Of a stretch of 49,791 nucleotides of DNA, positions 40,584 to 48,685 are shown piece after piece. A program made the position numbers and the translations under genes. The stretch spans positions 1-49,791 of the forward strand of contig CATJLA010000166.1 of NCBI GenBank assembly GCA_949741215.1, given 5' to 3'. Positions within the stretch are counted from its first letter, which is position 1, and every line of letters starts with the position of its first letter. This stretch comes from an uncultured Oscillospiraceae bacterium (lineage in GTDB: Bacteria; Bacillota; Clostridia; Oscillospirales; Ruminococcaceae). The notes beneath the pieces were generated by a model. That model was not told the origin of the DNA, ran no database searches, and saw only the letters and a list, made by a program, of their open reading frames with translations.

Positions 40584-40937
40584 TTATTTAATGAGAGTAA
40601 TACCACCGATAAGAGGCAGAGTAGCGCCTTCACCCTTGCATACATGCACCAGATTGAGAATCCAGCATACCAGCTCAAAGATGCTGACAACCAGAGCAAG
40701 AATAGCAACAACAAGGCCAACTACAGGAATGTTGGAAAGAACGTTCAGCACGCCTACCACTACTGCCAACAGGACAACCAGCAGGCTCTGGTTGGCGAAA
40801 AACCGGCCATAGTTAGAATCCTTGGCGGATACCAAAGGCAGGAAGAACAGGATGGGGAAAATGCAGGCAATTAAAGTGATGGTCTTGTTCTTCTGGACGT
40901 CCTCCGGCTCGAAAGCTACTACAGGTTGATTACTCAT
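40584..40937 (-). CDS. Small DUF4870-like membrane protein
   Basis: 117 residues, three to four membrane segments (ITLIACIFPILFFLPLVSA, LVVLLAVVVGVLNVL, GLVVAILALVVSIFELVCW) with the FANQSLL motif typical of DUF4870-type proteins. Function unknown. The start at 40937 has GGAGG 8 bases before it. It lies between rplA and rplJ, where those genes are normally adjacent, and has its own transcript: a terminator stands behind rplA and another overlaps the rplJ promoter. It is probably an insertion into the ribosomal cluster. Confidence 0.75.
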   Translation of the reverse strand: MSNQPVVAFEPEDVQKNKTITLIACIFPILFFLPLVSAKDSNYGRFFANQSLLVVLLAVVVGVLNVLSNIPVVGLVVAILALVVSIFELVCWILNLVHVCKGEGATLPLIGGITLIK

Positions 40938-41163
40938 AAGAAAAACCTCCTCAATAATAGAAGCGCCCCCAACACCGGGAATTCCAGCGCAAAAGACGTC
41001 TTCTTTTTTCTTTGCTCTTTTGGAAAACTTAATCCATTTCCACAAAGGCAAATATTTTACAATAAAAATTTTGTAGAATTTTTGCAGTTACGATTATGTA
41101 TTTCCACGATTTTCTTGCCTATTCTCTGCCCTTTTTTAACAAAAAACGGATCTTATTTCACAC

Positions 41164-41200
41164 AAAAAGGCCGGTGGACGAAATTCATCCCCGGCCCTTT
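41164..41200 (-). terminator. Intrinsic terminator of rplKA
   Basis: On the minus strand GGGCCGGGGATGAA and a CGTCCACCGGCC arm pair, followed by TTTTTGTG, 11 bases behind the rplA stop codon. Confidence 0.75.
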
Positions 41201-41210
41201 TCGCAAAAAA

Positions 41211-41927
41211 TCAGTTCTCCTTAACAGAAGGGACAGAAGCAAATCTGCTGGGATTGATTTTGATGCCAGGCCCCATAGTAGTAGCAACCACACAGGACCG
41301 GATATACTGGCCCTTTGCGGCGGCGGGCTTTGCCTTAACAATAGCGCTCAGCAAAGTGTCAAAGTTCTGCTGAAGCTTCTCTACACCAAAGGAAGCCTTG
41401 CCAATGGGGCAATGGATAATGTTTGTTTTATCCAAACGATACTCAATCTTACCGGCCTTGGCCTCGGTAACAGCCCGGGCTACATCGGTAGTAACGGTAC
41501 CGGCCTTGGGGTTAGGCATCAAGCCGCGGGGGCCTAATACTCTACCCAAACGTCCCACCACGCCCATCATGTCAGGGGTAGCAATAACAACGTCAAAATC
41601 CATCCAGTTTTCCTGCTGGATCTTCTGCATCAAGTCCTCAGCGCCAACATACTCAGCGCCTGCGTTCTGTGCCAAAGCGACGTTATCGCCCTTGGCAAAT
41701 ACCAAAACCCGTACCTTTTTGCCGGTACCGTTGGGCAGCACTACCGCGCCGCGAACCTGCTGGTCAGCATGACGGGAGTCAACACCCAAGCGAACATGAA
41801 CCTCTACGGTTTCGTCAAACTTGGCTTTAGCGGTTTTGGTGCACATATCCAATGCTTCAGGAGCGTCATAAAGCCTGGCACGATCCACCAGCTTTGTGCT
41901 GTCCTGATACTTCTTACCGTGTTTCAT
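41211..41927 (-). CDS. rplA: 50S ribosomal protein L1
   Basis: 238 residues; binds 23S rRNA at the E-site stalk and helps tRNA exit. Typical segments: [20 protein letters not shown] near the start, [20 protein letters not shown] and [12 protein letters not shown] in the middle, and [11 protein letters not shown] near the end. Complete and of normal length. Transcribed behind rplK and closed by a terminator. Confidence 0.98.
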   Translation of the reverse strand: MKHGKKYQDSTKLVDRARLYDAPEALDMCTKTAKAKFDETVEVHVRLGVDSRHADQQVRGAVVLPNGTGKKVRVLVFAKGDNVALAQNAGAEYVGAEDLMQKIQQENWMDFDVVIATPDMMGVVGRLGRVLGPRGLMPNPKAGTVTTDVARAVTEAKAGKIEYRLDKTNIIHCPIGKASFGVEKLQQNFDTLLSAIVKAKPAAAKGQYIRSCVVATTMGPGIKINPSRFASVPSVKEN

Positions 41928-42035
41928 CTTTGTTCTCCTCCAATTCGAGTGGTATATAACGGAAGTTTTCCTCCCACCCGGGCGTAATCAAAGGCGGACT
42001 GCCCGAAGGCAAGTTGCCTAAGTCAAGTAACTGAC

Positions 42036-42461
42036 TTATTCTCCAACCACAACGCCCATGCTGCGAGCGGTTCCTGCGATCATGCTCATCGCAGATTCAA
42101 TGCTGGCGGCATTCAGATCAGGCATTTTCTGCTCTGCGATCTTTCTTACCTGCTCCTTGCTGATAGTAGCAACCTTCGTCTTGTTGGGAACGCCGGATGC
42201 AGTCTCAATCCCACAAGCCTTTTTGATAAGAACAGCGGCAGGGGGAGTTTTTGTGATGAAGCTGAAGGATCTGTCGGCATAAACAGTGATTACTACAGGG
42301 ATCAGAAGCCCTGCGTCACCCTTTGTGCGCTCGTTAAATTCCTTTGTAAACGCCATTATATTGACGCCGTGCTGACCCAGCGCAGGGCCTACAGGCGGCG
42401 CCGGAGTAGCCTTACCAGCCGGTATCTGCAGCTTGATATAACCGGTTACCTTTTGAGCCAT
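42036..42461 (-). CDS. rplK: 50S ribosomal protein L11
   Basis: 141 residues; GTPase-associated centre. The start at 42461 ([20 protein letters not shown]) is the family start and has GGAGGTG; upstream frame sequence is not coding. Complete, with [14 protein letters not shown] and the C-terminal rRNA-binding [17 protein letters not shown]. Lies between nusG and rplA. Confidence 0.98.
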   Translation of the reverse strand: MAQKVTGYIKLQIPAGKATPAPPVGPALGQHGVNIMAFTKEFNERTKGDAGLLIPVVITVYADRSFSFITKTPPAAVLIKKACGIETASGVPNKTKVATISKEQVRKIAEQKMPDLNAASIESAMSMIAGTARSMGVVVGE

Positions 42462-42654
42462 TGTTTGCACCTCCAAAAATATGTGGTTCCTGGCGGAAGG
42501 GTATCTCCCCTCCTCCCACGGGCCTTTTCTCAAACCGGAGAAGCAGCCCAGCGGCATAATCTCACGCCGCAAAAAAGCGCCCCTTTTTGTAAAGGGAGCC
42601 TTTTTTCGTATTTTGCGGGCCGGCTTTCAGGCCATCCCCGCTGCTATAAGCTTT

Positions 42655-42672
42655 GGGACGGCACTGCCGTCC
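42655..42672 (+). repeat. Dispersed repeat, family A core
   Basis: GGGACGGCACTGCCGTCC followed by TAAAG, just behind the nusG stop codon inside the nusG-rplK gap. It is the same hairpin as at 1816-1832, so one copy lies in the ribosomal operon transcript. Confidence 0.7.
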
Positions 42673-42689
42673 TAAAGTTTACAGGCTTA

Positions 42690-43238
42690 TTAATAAGCCT
42701 CGACCTTATCTATGGCAACCTCCAGCAAGGTTTCGCTGCCATACATATCCACGCCAACCTTAACGGTTTTGCTGTCCTGGTCGATGCTTTTGACCACGCC
42801 TGTCCACATTCCTCCGCCGGGGGCGGTAAAGCCCTCGTCGTTAATTTGAACATAATCGCCCACCCGGAGGGTCTCCTCCTCGGTTCTGGTAATGTCAACG
42901 CTCAGCGCCTCCACCTCCTGTTCAGTAAGAGGCACAGGGTCGGTAGCGGAGCCCACAAAGCCGGTTACCCCCCGCACATTGCGAACAATATACCGGGTAT
43001 CGTCATTCATGATCATTTTCACCAGCACATAACCGGGGAAAATCTTCCGTTCCACTTCCCGCTGCGTATCGTTTTTGGTTTCAACCACCTTTTCGGTAGG
43101 GATTTTAATATCGGTAATCACGTCCTGGAGCTTACGGTTTTCCACAATCCGTTCCAGGTTGGTGGCCACCTTATTTTCATATCCCGAATAGGTATGCACC
43201 ACATACCATAAGGCTTTTCTGTTTTCGGAATCAGACAT
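42690..43238 (-). CDS. nusG: Transcription termination/antitermination protein NusG
   Basis: 182 residues. N-terminal NGN domain (ALWYVVHTYSGYENKVATNL, IFPGYVLVKM) that binds the RNA polymerase clamp, and C-terminal KOW domain (LRVGDYVQINDEGFTAPGG... then VGVDMYGSETLLEV). The start at 43238 follows GGAGGAATGAATGA. Standard neighbour of secE. Confidence 0.97.
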   Translation of the reverse strand: MSDSENRKALWYVVHTYSGYENKVATNLERIVENRKLQDVITDIKIPTEKVVETKNDTQREVERKIFPGYVLVKMIMNDDTRYIVRNVRGVTGFVGSATDPVPLTEQEVEALSVDITRTEEETLRVGDYVQINDEGFTAPGGGMWTGVVKSIDQDSKTVKVGVDMYGSETLLEVAIDKVEAY

Positions 43239-43311
43239 TCATTCATTCCTCCAGCTCATTGAAATTGTTCCGGCGAACCTGCCGGATGCAAGAGCCGGCG
43301 TAAATGGCAGG

Positions 43312-43590
43312 TCAAGCTTTGCCCAGCAGGAAGTTCACCACCGTTTTCAGCACGAAATCCAGCGCGCCCAAAAAGGCGGAGGATACGATCACTGCAGTGA
43401 TGACTACGCCGGTATTGTTCAGCACCTGCTTTTTGGTGGGCCAAACAATTTTTTTGGTTTCACCCCTCATGTCCTTAACGGAGCGAACAACGTTGGAGGA
43501 AAGCTTTTTAATGCCGCCTGCTTCCTTTTTCTTGGAATCAGACTTTTTAGCATCCAGGGCTTTTTTGGCGTTGGAGTCTTTCTCAGCCAT
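43312..43590 (-). CDS. secE: Preprotein translocase subunit SecE
   Basis: 92 residues; essential single-pass partner of SecY. A charged N-terminal part (Lys/Asp/Ser-rich), the amphipathic ETKKIVWPTKKQVLNNT segment and one membrane helix (GVVITAVIVSSAFLGALDFV). The start at 43590 follows GGCGGG. Lies between rpmG and nusG. Confidence 0.95.
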   Translation of the reverse strand: MAEKDSNAKKALDAKKSDSKKKEAGGIKKLSSNVVRSVKDMRGETKKIVWPTKKQVLNNTGVVITAVIVSSAFLGALDFVLKTVVNFLLGKA

Positions 43591-43612
43591 TTTTTGAAAT
43601 CCCGCCTTTCTC

Positions 43613-43762
43613 CTACTTGCTCTCTCTGTGAAGAGTGTGCTTTCTGCAGAACCGGCAATACTTATTCATTTCCAGTCTGTCCGGGTCATTTTTCTTGTTT
43701 TTCATTGTGTCATAGTTGCGCTGTTTGCACTCTGTACAAGCCAAGGTTACTTTCACTCTCAT
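43613..43762 (-). CDS. rpmG: 50S ribosomal protein L33
   Basis: 49 residues, [19 protein letters not shown] start, with both CxxC pairs (CTEC and CRFC), so a zinc-binding (C+) L33. The start at 43762 has GGGAGGTG. First gene of the rpmG-secE-nusG-rplK-rplA unit. Confidence 0.97.
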   Translation of the reverse strand: MRVKVTLACTECKQRNYDTMKNKKNDPDRLEMNKYCRFCRKHTLHRESK

Positions 43763-43857
43763 ATCGGCACCTCCCAGTACGGTTTTTTGGCCTCCCTCAA
43801 ACAAAGGGGACGATTTTGGATCTGCGCATAAAAAAATACCCTTTTAGAGGTAATAAG

Positions 43858-43886
43858 AGTATATCATAGCTTGCGGAGTAAGTCAA
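43858..43886 (-). promoter_or_regulatory. Promoter of rpmG-secE-nusG-rplKA
   Basis: Minus-strand TTGACT (43881-43886) and TATACT (43858-43863), 17-base spacer, 96 bases upstream of the rpmG start. Confidence 0.8.
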
Positions 43887-43898
43887 GAATTTTTTAGG

Positions 43899-44066
43899 TA
43901 AGAAGGAAGAGTGAATAGTAAATAGTGAAGGTGTCCCTTCGGGACAAATTAAAAAGAAAAGCTATTTCAAAATCCAACGAACTAAATCTATCCTCTGCAA
44001 CATTTCAAATCGCGCCTGTCTGGCGCGTTCCTTCCTTATTCACTATTCACTCTTCCCTATTACTTC
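43899..44066. mobile_element. MITE-like element, family B with terminal inverted repeats
   Basis: The left end (43901-43932, GGAAGAGTGAATAGTAAATA then GTGAAGG) and the reversed right end (about 44030-44066, GGGAAGAGTGAATAGTGAAT then AAGGAAGG) are inverted copies. Inside are a GTCCCTTCGGGAC hairpin and a GGCGCG-CTGTCTGG-CGCG type end. No ORF. It is about 168 bases, the size of a small non-autonomous element, and its ends are the same as copies 1-4 of family B. Confidence 0.65.
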
Positions 44067-44181
44067 AAAAAAGTTCTTTTTTTCCCCGTTTCTGCCTATA
44101 ATTAGGGTAGAAACCGATTGCTTCTCAGCAGTTTCTATGATAAAATAAGTCTGTTTCGTTATAAAAGTCATAAGCTCTGGC

Positions 44182-44197
44182 GACGGCACTGCCGCTT
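44182..44197 (+). repeat. Dispersed repeat, family A core
   Basis: GACGGCACTGCCGC followed by TTTTT, in the leader of ddl. Confidence 0.5.
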
Positions 44198-44273
44198 TTT
44201 CGCCGGAATCTTTCAGGAAAGGCTTTCTACAGCCTTTGGGCTTTTAAGGGGCAGGGATGGAGGTCTTTTATTT

Positions 44274-45371
44274 ATGGTATCCAAGCTTCGCACTGCAGTT
44301 ATTTTCGGCGGGGTGTCCAGCGAGCATGAGGTTTCACTGGTTTCCGCTTATTCGGTTATCTCAAACATACCGGCAGACCGTTACGACGTCATAAAATTAG
44401 GCATTACCCGTGAGGGGGGCTGGTTTTTGTACGACGGTCCCTTAGACAACATCCCAGCCGGCAAATGGGCGGAAAAACGCTACCTTACCCCGGCCATCCT
44501 TTCTCCGGACAGAGTGCGGCGAGGAATCCTCTCCTGCGGGTGGAACCCGGAGCAGGGCGCAACCCTGCTGAATATTGACTGTGTGTTTCCGGTACTCCAC
44601 GGCAAAAACGGGGAGGACGGCACCCTGCAGGGGCTTTTGGAGCTTTCGGGCATCCCCTATGTAGGCTGTGGAGTGGCTGCCAGCGCCAATTGTATGGATA
44701 AATTTCTCACCCATACCTTGCTGGAAGCCGCCGGCGTTCCCACCGCCCCCTGGCAGCCGGTGCTGCCCCCGGATATGGAAAGCTTTGAACAAACCGCCCA
44801 AATTATTGAGGAAAAGTTAGGCTACCCGGTGTTTGTAAAGCCTTCCCGGGCGGGGTCGTCGGTAGGGGTAAGCAAGGCGGGGGATCGTAACTCCCTGCGC
44901 ACCGCCCTGGAGACCGCTTTCCTTCAGGACAGCAAGGTGCTGGTGGAAAAGGCCATTGCAGGCAAAGAGGTGGAGTGCGCCGTTTTGGGCAATTGCTGTG
45001 ACGTAAGCGGGCCCAAGGCGGCCCAAGCTCTGGGGGAAATTGCCCCCCGGCAGGAGTTTTACAGCTACAGCGCCAAGTATCAGGATGATTCTACCGACCT
45101 GTATATCCCCGCCCGCATTGCGGAAAACTCGGCAGAGCAGCTTCGTCAGCTGGCGGTAAGGGCCTACAAGGCCATGGGATGCGACGGCCTTGCCCGGGTG
45201 GACTTTTTCGTCCGGGAGGACGGCTCGGTGCTGCTGAATGAGATCAACACCCCGCCGGGCTTTACTTCTATTAGTATGTACCCCAAGCTTTGGGAGGCCT
45301 CCGGCACCCCCTACCCGGAGCTTTTGGACCGGCTGATTACTTTGGCGATGGAAAAAGGGCAGGCAAAGTAG
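44274..45371 (+). CDS. ddl: D-alanine--D-alanine ligase
   Basis: Joins two D-alanines for the peptidoglycan precursor. 365 residues, ATP-grasp fold: AVIFGGVSSEHEVSLVSA near the start, VFKP-type FVKPSRAGSSVGVSKA, the omega-loop FYSYSAKYQDD with the tyrosine typical of D-Ala-D-Ala rather than D-Ala-D-Lac ligases, and LLNEINTPPGFTSISMYP. The start at 44274 has GGAGG; upstream in-frame codons cross a family A repeat and are excluded. So no vancomycin-resistance type change is seen. Confidence 0.95.
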   Translation: MVSKLRTAVIFGGVSSEHEVSLVSAYSVISNIPADRYDVIKLGITREGGWFLYDGPLDNIPAGKWAEKRYLTPAILSPDRVRRGILSCGWNPEQGATLLNIDCVFPVLHGKNGEDGTLQGLLELSGIPYVGCGVAASANCMDKFLTHTLLEAAGVPTAPWQPVLPPDMESFEQTAQIIEEKLGYPVFVKPSRAGSSVGVSKAGDRNSLRTALETAFLQDSKVLVEKAIAGKEVECAVLGNCCDVSGPKAAQALGEIAPRQEFYSYSAKYQDDSTDLYIPARIAENSAEQLRQLAVRAYKAMGCDGLARVDFFVREDGSVLLNEINTPPGFTSISMYPKLWEASGTPYPELLDRLITLAMEKGQAK

Positions 45372-45456
45372 CTTTTGGGGACGTCGGCAAGCGGCAAAGC
45401 CGCTGGACAGGCGCCACACTTAGCTTTAACGCCCAAAAGGGAGGAACTGGTTTGTT

Positions 45457-45909
45457 ATGAAAAAGCTGCCTTTGTTAAAAGCAAACCCAGGGGTAAACGA
45501 AAGTGCCATCCGGCTGTTGGAGCACCGGTTTCACTTTCGAATGCCCCCGGATATGGAGCATTTTTACCGGCAGTATAACGGGGCCACCCTGCCCCCTCAC
45601 GGATATATTGACCCGGAGGGATGCCAGCTGCAGTTTTTTCATCCCATCGGCGTCCAGTATCAGGAGCATATCCTGACAATCAATAAGCTGCTGGAATGGC
45701 AGGAGATGGACGGGTTTATCCCCATGTATTACATTCCTTTCTGCTCTGATGCAGCGGGGGATTCCTATTATATTCGGGTGGACGAAGCCAGTTACGGCAA
45801 GGTTTACTACATTTTTGATGAATTTCTTGACGAATTTTTAGAAGACCCGGAGAGCCAGGGTTTTGTTGCCAACAGCTTTTCGGAGTTTTTGCAGCAGATA
45901 CGCTTTTAA
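45457..45909 (+). CDS. SMI1/KNR4 (SUKH) family protein
   Basis: 150 residues. SMI1/KNR4 fold markers: HFRMPPDMEHFYRQYNGA near the N terminus, WQEMDGFIPMYYIPFCSDAAGD in the middle, and ADSFSEF-type NSFSEFLQQI at the end. This superfamily is best known as immunity proteins against contact-dependent toxins, though housekeeping versions exist. No toxin or secretion gene is adjacent. The start at 45457 follows GGGAGGAA, 85 bases behind ddl. Confidence 0.8.
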   Translation: MKKLPLLKANPGVNESAIRLLEHRFHFRMPPDMEHFYRQYNGATLPPHGYIDPEGCQLQFFHPIGVQYQEHILTINKLLEWQEMDGFIPMYYIPFCSDAAGDSYYIRVDEASYGKVYYIFDEFLDEFLEDPESQGFVANSFSEFLQQIRF

Positions 45910-46092
45910 TAAACGGCAGAGAAGGAACAGCTTCCAGATGATAAACCCATGTGGAGGAAAACCAACTGGGGGAATGTGCAAAGGTAATCCAAGAAAGCTT
46001 TGGCTTTGTACATCCCGGCACAAAAAAGTTTAACTTTTTCCCCTTTACCTGCGGATATATGGAAAAGCAGCTTTGACTTTTGGAGGAATTTT

Positions 46093-46941
46093 ATGGATAA
46101 CCGTCCCATTGGGGTATTTGATTCCGGCCTGGGGGGGCTTACGGCGTTCCGGGAGCTGAGAAAGGCGCTGCCCGGGGAGAATATCCTCTATTTTGGGGAT
46201 ACAGGCAGGGTGCCCTACGGCACCAAAACCCGAAGCACTATCTTAAAATATGCAGATCAGGACATCCGGTTTCTGCTTTCCCATAATGTAAAGATGGTGA
46301 TTGCGGCCTGCGGTACCGTCAGCGCAAACCTGCCGCAGAACTTTGCAGAAGCTCTGCCGGTGCCCTTTGCCGGGGTAATCCGCCATACGGTACGGGCCGC
46401 CTGCGCCGCTACCAAAAACGGCAAAATTGGCGTAATTGCCACCCCGGCCACGGTAAAAAGCGGAGCCTTTGAAAAAGAAATTTTAGCGGAGCACCCGGAA
46501 TTTCAGGTATTTTCCAACCCCTGCGCCCTGTTTGTACCGCTGGTTGAAAGCGGCTTTATCCAGCCGGATAACCCGGTAACCCGTTTAGTGGCTCAGCAGT
46601 ATCTGGAGCCTTTGGTGCAGGCAGGGGTGGATACCCTGATTTTAGGCTGCACCCACTACCCTATTATCGCCCAGACGTTACAGCAGATTATGGGCCAAAG
46701 CGTTACCCTGATCAACTCCGGCAAAGAGACAGCCGCATATGCCAAGGGCTACCTGGAACGTCATAAAATGCTGGCCGGCGCTCAGGAGCTCCCTTACAGC
46801 AAATTTTTTGTCAGTGACAGTGTGGAGGGCTTCAGCGAAATTGCGGGCATCTTTTTGGGCAGTGACATTCATCACGACGTACAGCGGATTGATTTAGAGG
46901 AATTTCAAACCAATCAAAATAAAACGGAGGGGCCATTTTGA
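46093..46941 (+). CDS. murI: Glutamate racemase
   Basis: Makes D-glutamate for peptidoglycan, without cofactor. 282 residues: GVFDSGLGGLTAFRELRK at the start (Asp of the DSG motif), YFGDTGRVPYG, first catalytic cysteine Cys73 in AACGTVSA, and second, Cys185, in LGCTHYPI. Most MurI proteins have ACNTASA; the ACGTVSA form occurs in Clostridia. The start at 46093 has GGAGGA. Its stop codon overlaps the TTG start of the next gene. Confidence 0.95.
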   Translation: MDNRPIGVFDSGLGGLTAFRELRKALPGENILYFGDTGRVPYGTKTRSTILKYADQDIRFLLSHNVKMVIAACGTVSANLPQNFAEALPVPFAGVIRHTVRAACAATKNGKIGVIATPATVKSGAFEKEILAEHPEFQVFSNPCALFVPLVESGFIQPDNPVTRLVAQQYLEPLVQAGVDTLILGCTHYPIIAQTLQQIMGQSVTLINSGKETAAYAKGYLERHKMLAGAQELPYSKFFVSDSVEGFSEIAGIFLGSDIHHDVQRIDLEEFQTNQNKTEGPF

Positions 46942-47384
46942 AAAAGGACGTGTTAATTTCCATAACCGGCACCCAGCGGGTGGACGGGGAAAAGGACGTG
47001 GTAGAGCTAACTACCATCGGCAGCCTGTACAATAAAAACGGCATTCATTATTTGACGTACCAGGAGCCGGACGACTCCGGCTACGAGGGTACCCGCACTA
47101 CCTTGAAGCTGGAGAGCAGTACCCGGGTTTCCATGATGCGCTATGGGGCCCAGGGCGCGGTTTCCAACCTGATTGTAGAAAAAGGGGTGCGGCACCAGTG
47201 CGCCTATCAAACCGAGTACGGAATCATGACCATCGGCGTACTGGGGGATCGCATTCAAAACAGCATGACCGACCAAGGCGGAAGCTGCCTGTTTCAGTAT
47301 ACGCTGGACGTCAACACAGCCTTGGCCAGTGAAAACGAGGTAAAAATCTTGGTAAAAGAGCGGCAGACAGAACAGCTGCTCTGA
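46938..47384 (+). CDS. DUF1934 family protein (calycin-like)
   Basis: 148 residues of the small beta-barrel DUF1934 family; function unknown, often next to murI in Clostridia. It begins with TTG at 46938 (KKDVLISITGTQ), the T-TGA overlapping the murI stop; ACGGAGGGG lies before it. A terminator follows at 47403. Confidence 0.88.
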   Translation: MKKDVLISITGTQRVDGEKDVVELTTIGSLYNKNGIHYLTYQEPDDSGYEGTRTTLKLESSTRVSMMRYGAQGAVSNLIVEKGVRHQCAYQTEYGIMTIGVLGDRIQNSMTDQGGSCLFQYTLDVNTALASENEVKILVKERQTEQLL

Positions 47385-47402
47385 GCTTCCAAAACAAAAA
47401 TC

Positions 47403-47450
47403 AAGCTGCCGCAAAGGGGAAAGGCTTCCCGTTTTGCAGCAGCTTTTTTG
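47403..47450 (+). terminator. Intrinsic terminator of murI-DUF1934
   Basis: AAGCTGCCGCAAA and a TTTTGCAGCAGCTT arm pair around GGGGAAAGGCTTCCC, followed by TTTTTTG. Confidence 0.85.
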
Positions 47451-47470
47451 TTATGGCGCCGGCTTTATTC

Positions 47471-48670
47471 TTACAGGACGTCGCCGGAGCCTGAGGAAAC
47501 ACCAAATCTTTCCGCTAATATCCCCAGCCTTCTGCGGAAAAAGCTTTCCAAATCTGCACATTTTTCCTTTACCTTCAACACATCAAAAAGGGCCAGCCTT
47601 ACCCGATCTATCAACGAGCAAACCAGCCAGAGACCAAAGGCCGTGCCCAACACGGCAAGTACCGCCAGCAACGGAGGCAGACTGCTGTAACCGGCAAAGC
47701 GGCCTGTTATGAAATGCTCCCGAATCAGCGGCTCCTCATGAATTAAGTAAACCCCGAAGGAAACCGGAGCAAAAAAGGCAATCAGCTTTTTCCAAACACC
47801 TTTAACCGACAGCTTCGCAAAAAACAGCAGTAAAAATACGGCGCACAGCAAAATGGTAGGGGAGGTATAACGGATCAAATAGGTGCCGCCCTTGGGCTCA
47901 CCCAGAATCCAGCATGCGCCCTTGTCTATTACAAACTTAGAAAGCCAGGTGAACAGCACGCAGGCCCCATACCCTACTGCACACTTCCAGGCCGCAAGCT
48001 TATCCGCAATGCTGTATTTGCGAAGGTACCCTCCGATCAAATACAAAACTGCCAGCCAAACCGCACTGTAACCGTAGCCTGTATGCCCAAAGTCCGAGTG
48101 AAATCCTGTCGAAATCCCAGCCAAAACAAAAATGACAGCCATCAGTCCTATTAACCTGGGCCTGTCCAGCTTCTCCAACAAAAAATTCAGCACAGGAATA
48201 AAGAAGAACATGCAAAAATACGACATAAGATACCAGTAAGTATCATAAATATAAGGAAACAAAGCATAGAGAATTGTTTTGATTCCCACCAAGTCAGGCG
48301 AAAAACATAAAAACAGCGCCGTTATTGGAACAGTATAAAAAAGAGCCTGCAGCGCTAAGCAGATCATATTCGAGTATTTAACGGTTCTGCCGTATCCCAC
48401 GTAGCCGGAAATCAGGGCAAAGCAATTCACCGCACAAAACGCCATCACTTCCAGCAGCCATGTAAGGAAGTAGTTCGCAGAAAAAGGCGCCACAGACTTG
48501 AGCACCTCTCCATGCCCCAGCACATGCAGTACTGGAATCATCCACATCGCCACAATCCGCAAAGCGTCTATACCATAATTACGCTCTGTCTGTCTAATTA
48601 TGTCCGCATTTTGTATTGGTGTCACCCTCTTTAATAAAGTTCCCAAAAAAATTTTCAATCGCTCTTGCAA
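47471..48670 (-). CDS. Acyltransferase-3 family membrane protein (copy 1)
   Basis: About 399 residues with ten or so membrane segments. AT3 fold: RNYGIDALRIVAMWMIPVLHV at the N terminus (the His of the AT3 R...H motif), GYVGYGRTVKYSNM, and YLMSYFCMFFFIPVLNFLLE. The family O-acetylates or otherwise acylates cell-surface sugars, wall polymers or lipids. The likely start is TTG at 48670 (GAGGTAAG upstream, poor spacing), so the N terminus is uncertain. An 11-base TCTGTCTGTCT tract (48585-48595) encodes part of RQTER just before NYGIDALR; the neighbour has the same tract expanded. Confidence 0.85.
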   Translation of the reverse strand: MQERLKIFLGTLLKRVTPIQNADIIRQTERNYGIDALRIVAMWMIPVLHVLGHGEVLKSVAPFSANYFLTWLLEVMAFCAVNCFALISGYVGYGRTVKYSNMICLALQALFYTVPITALFLCFSPDLVGIKTILYALFPYIYDTYWYLMSYFCMFFFIPVLNFLLEKLDRPRLIGLMAVIFVLAGISTGFHSDFGHTGYGYSAVWLAVLYLIGGYLRKYSIADKLAAWKCAVGYGACVLFTWLSKFVIDKGACWILGEPKGGTYLIRYTSPTILLCAVFLLLFFAKLSVKGVWKKLIAFFAPVSFGVYLIHEEPLIREHFITGRFAGYSSLPPLLAVLAVLGTAFGLWLVCSLIDRVRLALFDVLKVKEKCADLESFFRRRLGILAERFGVSSGSGDVL

Positions 48671-48685
48671 AAGAGTTCTGCTGAC

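Noticed and set aside
44941-45371. D-Ala-D-Lac (vancomycin-resistance type) ligase
   Set aside because: The omega-loop has the SAKY tyrosine of D-Ala-D-Ala ligases, and no vanH/vanX-like genes are near.
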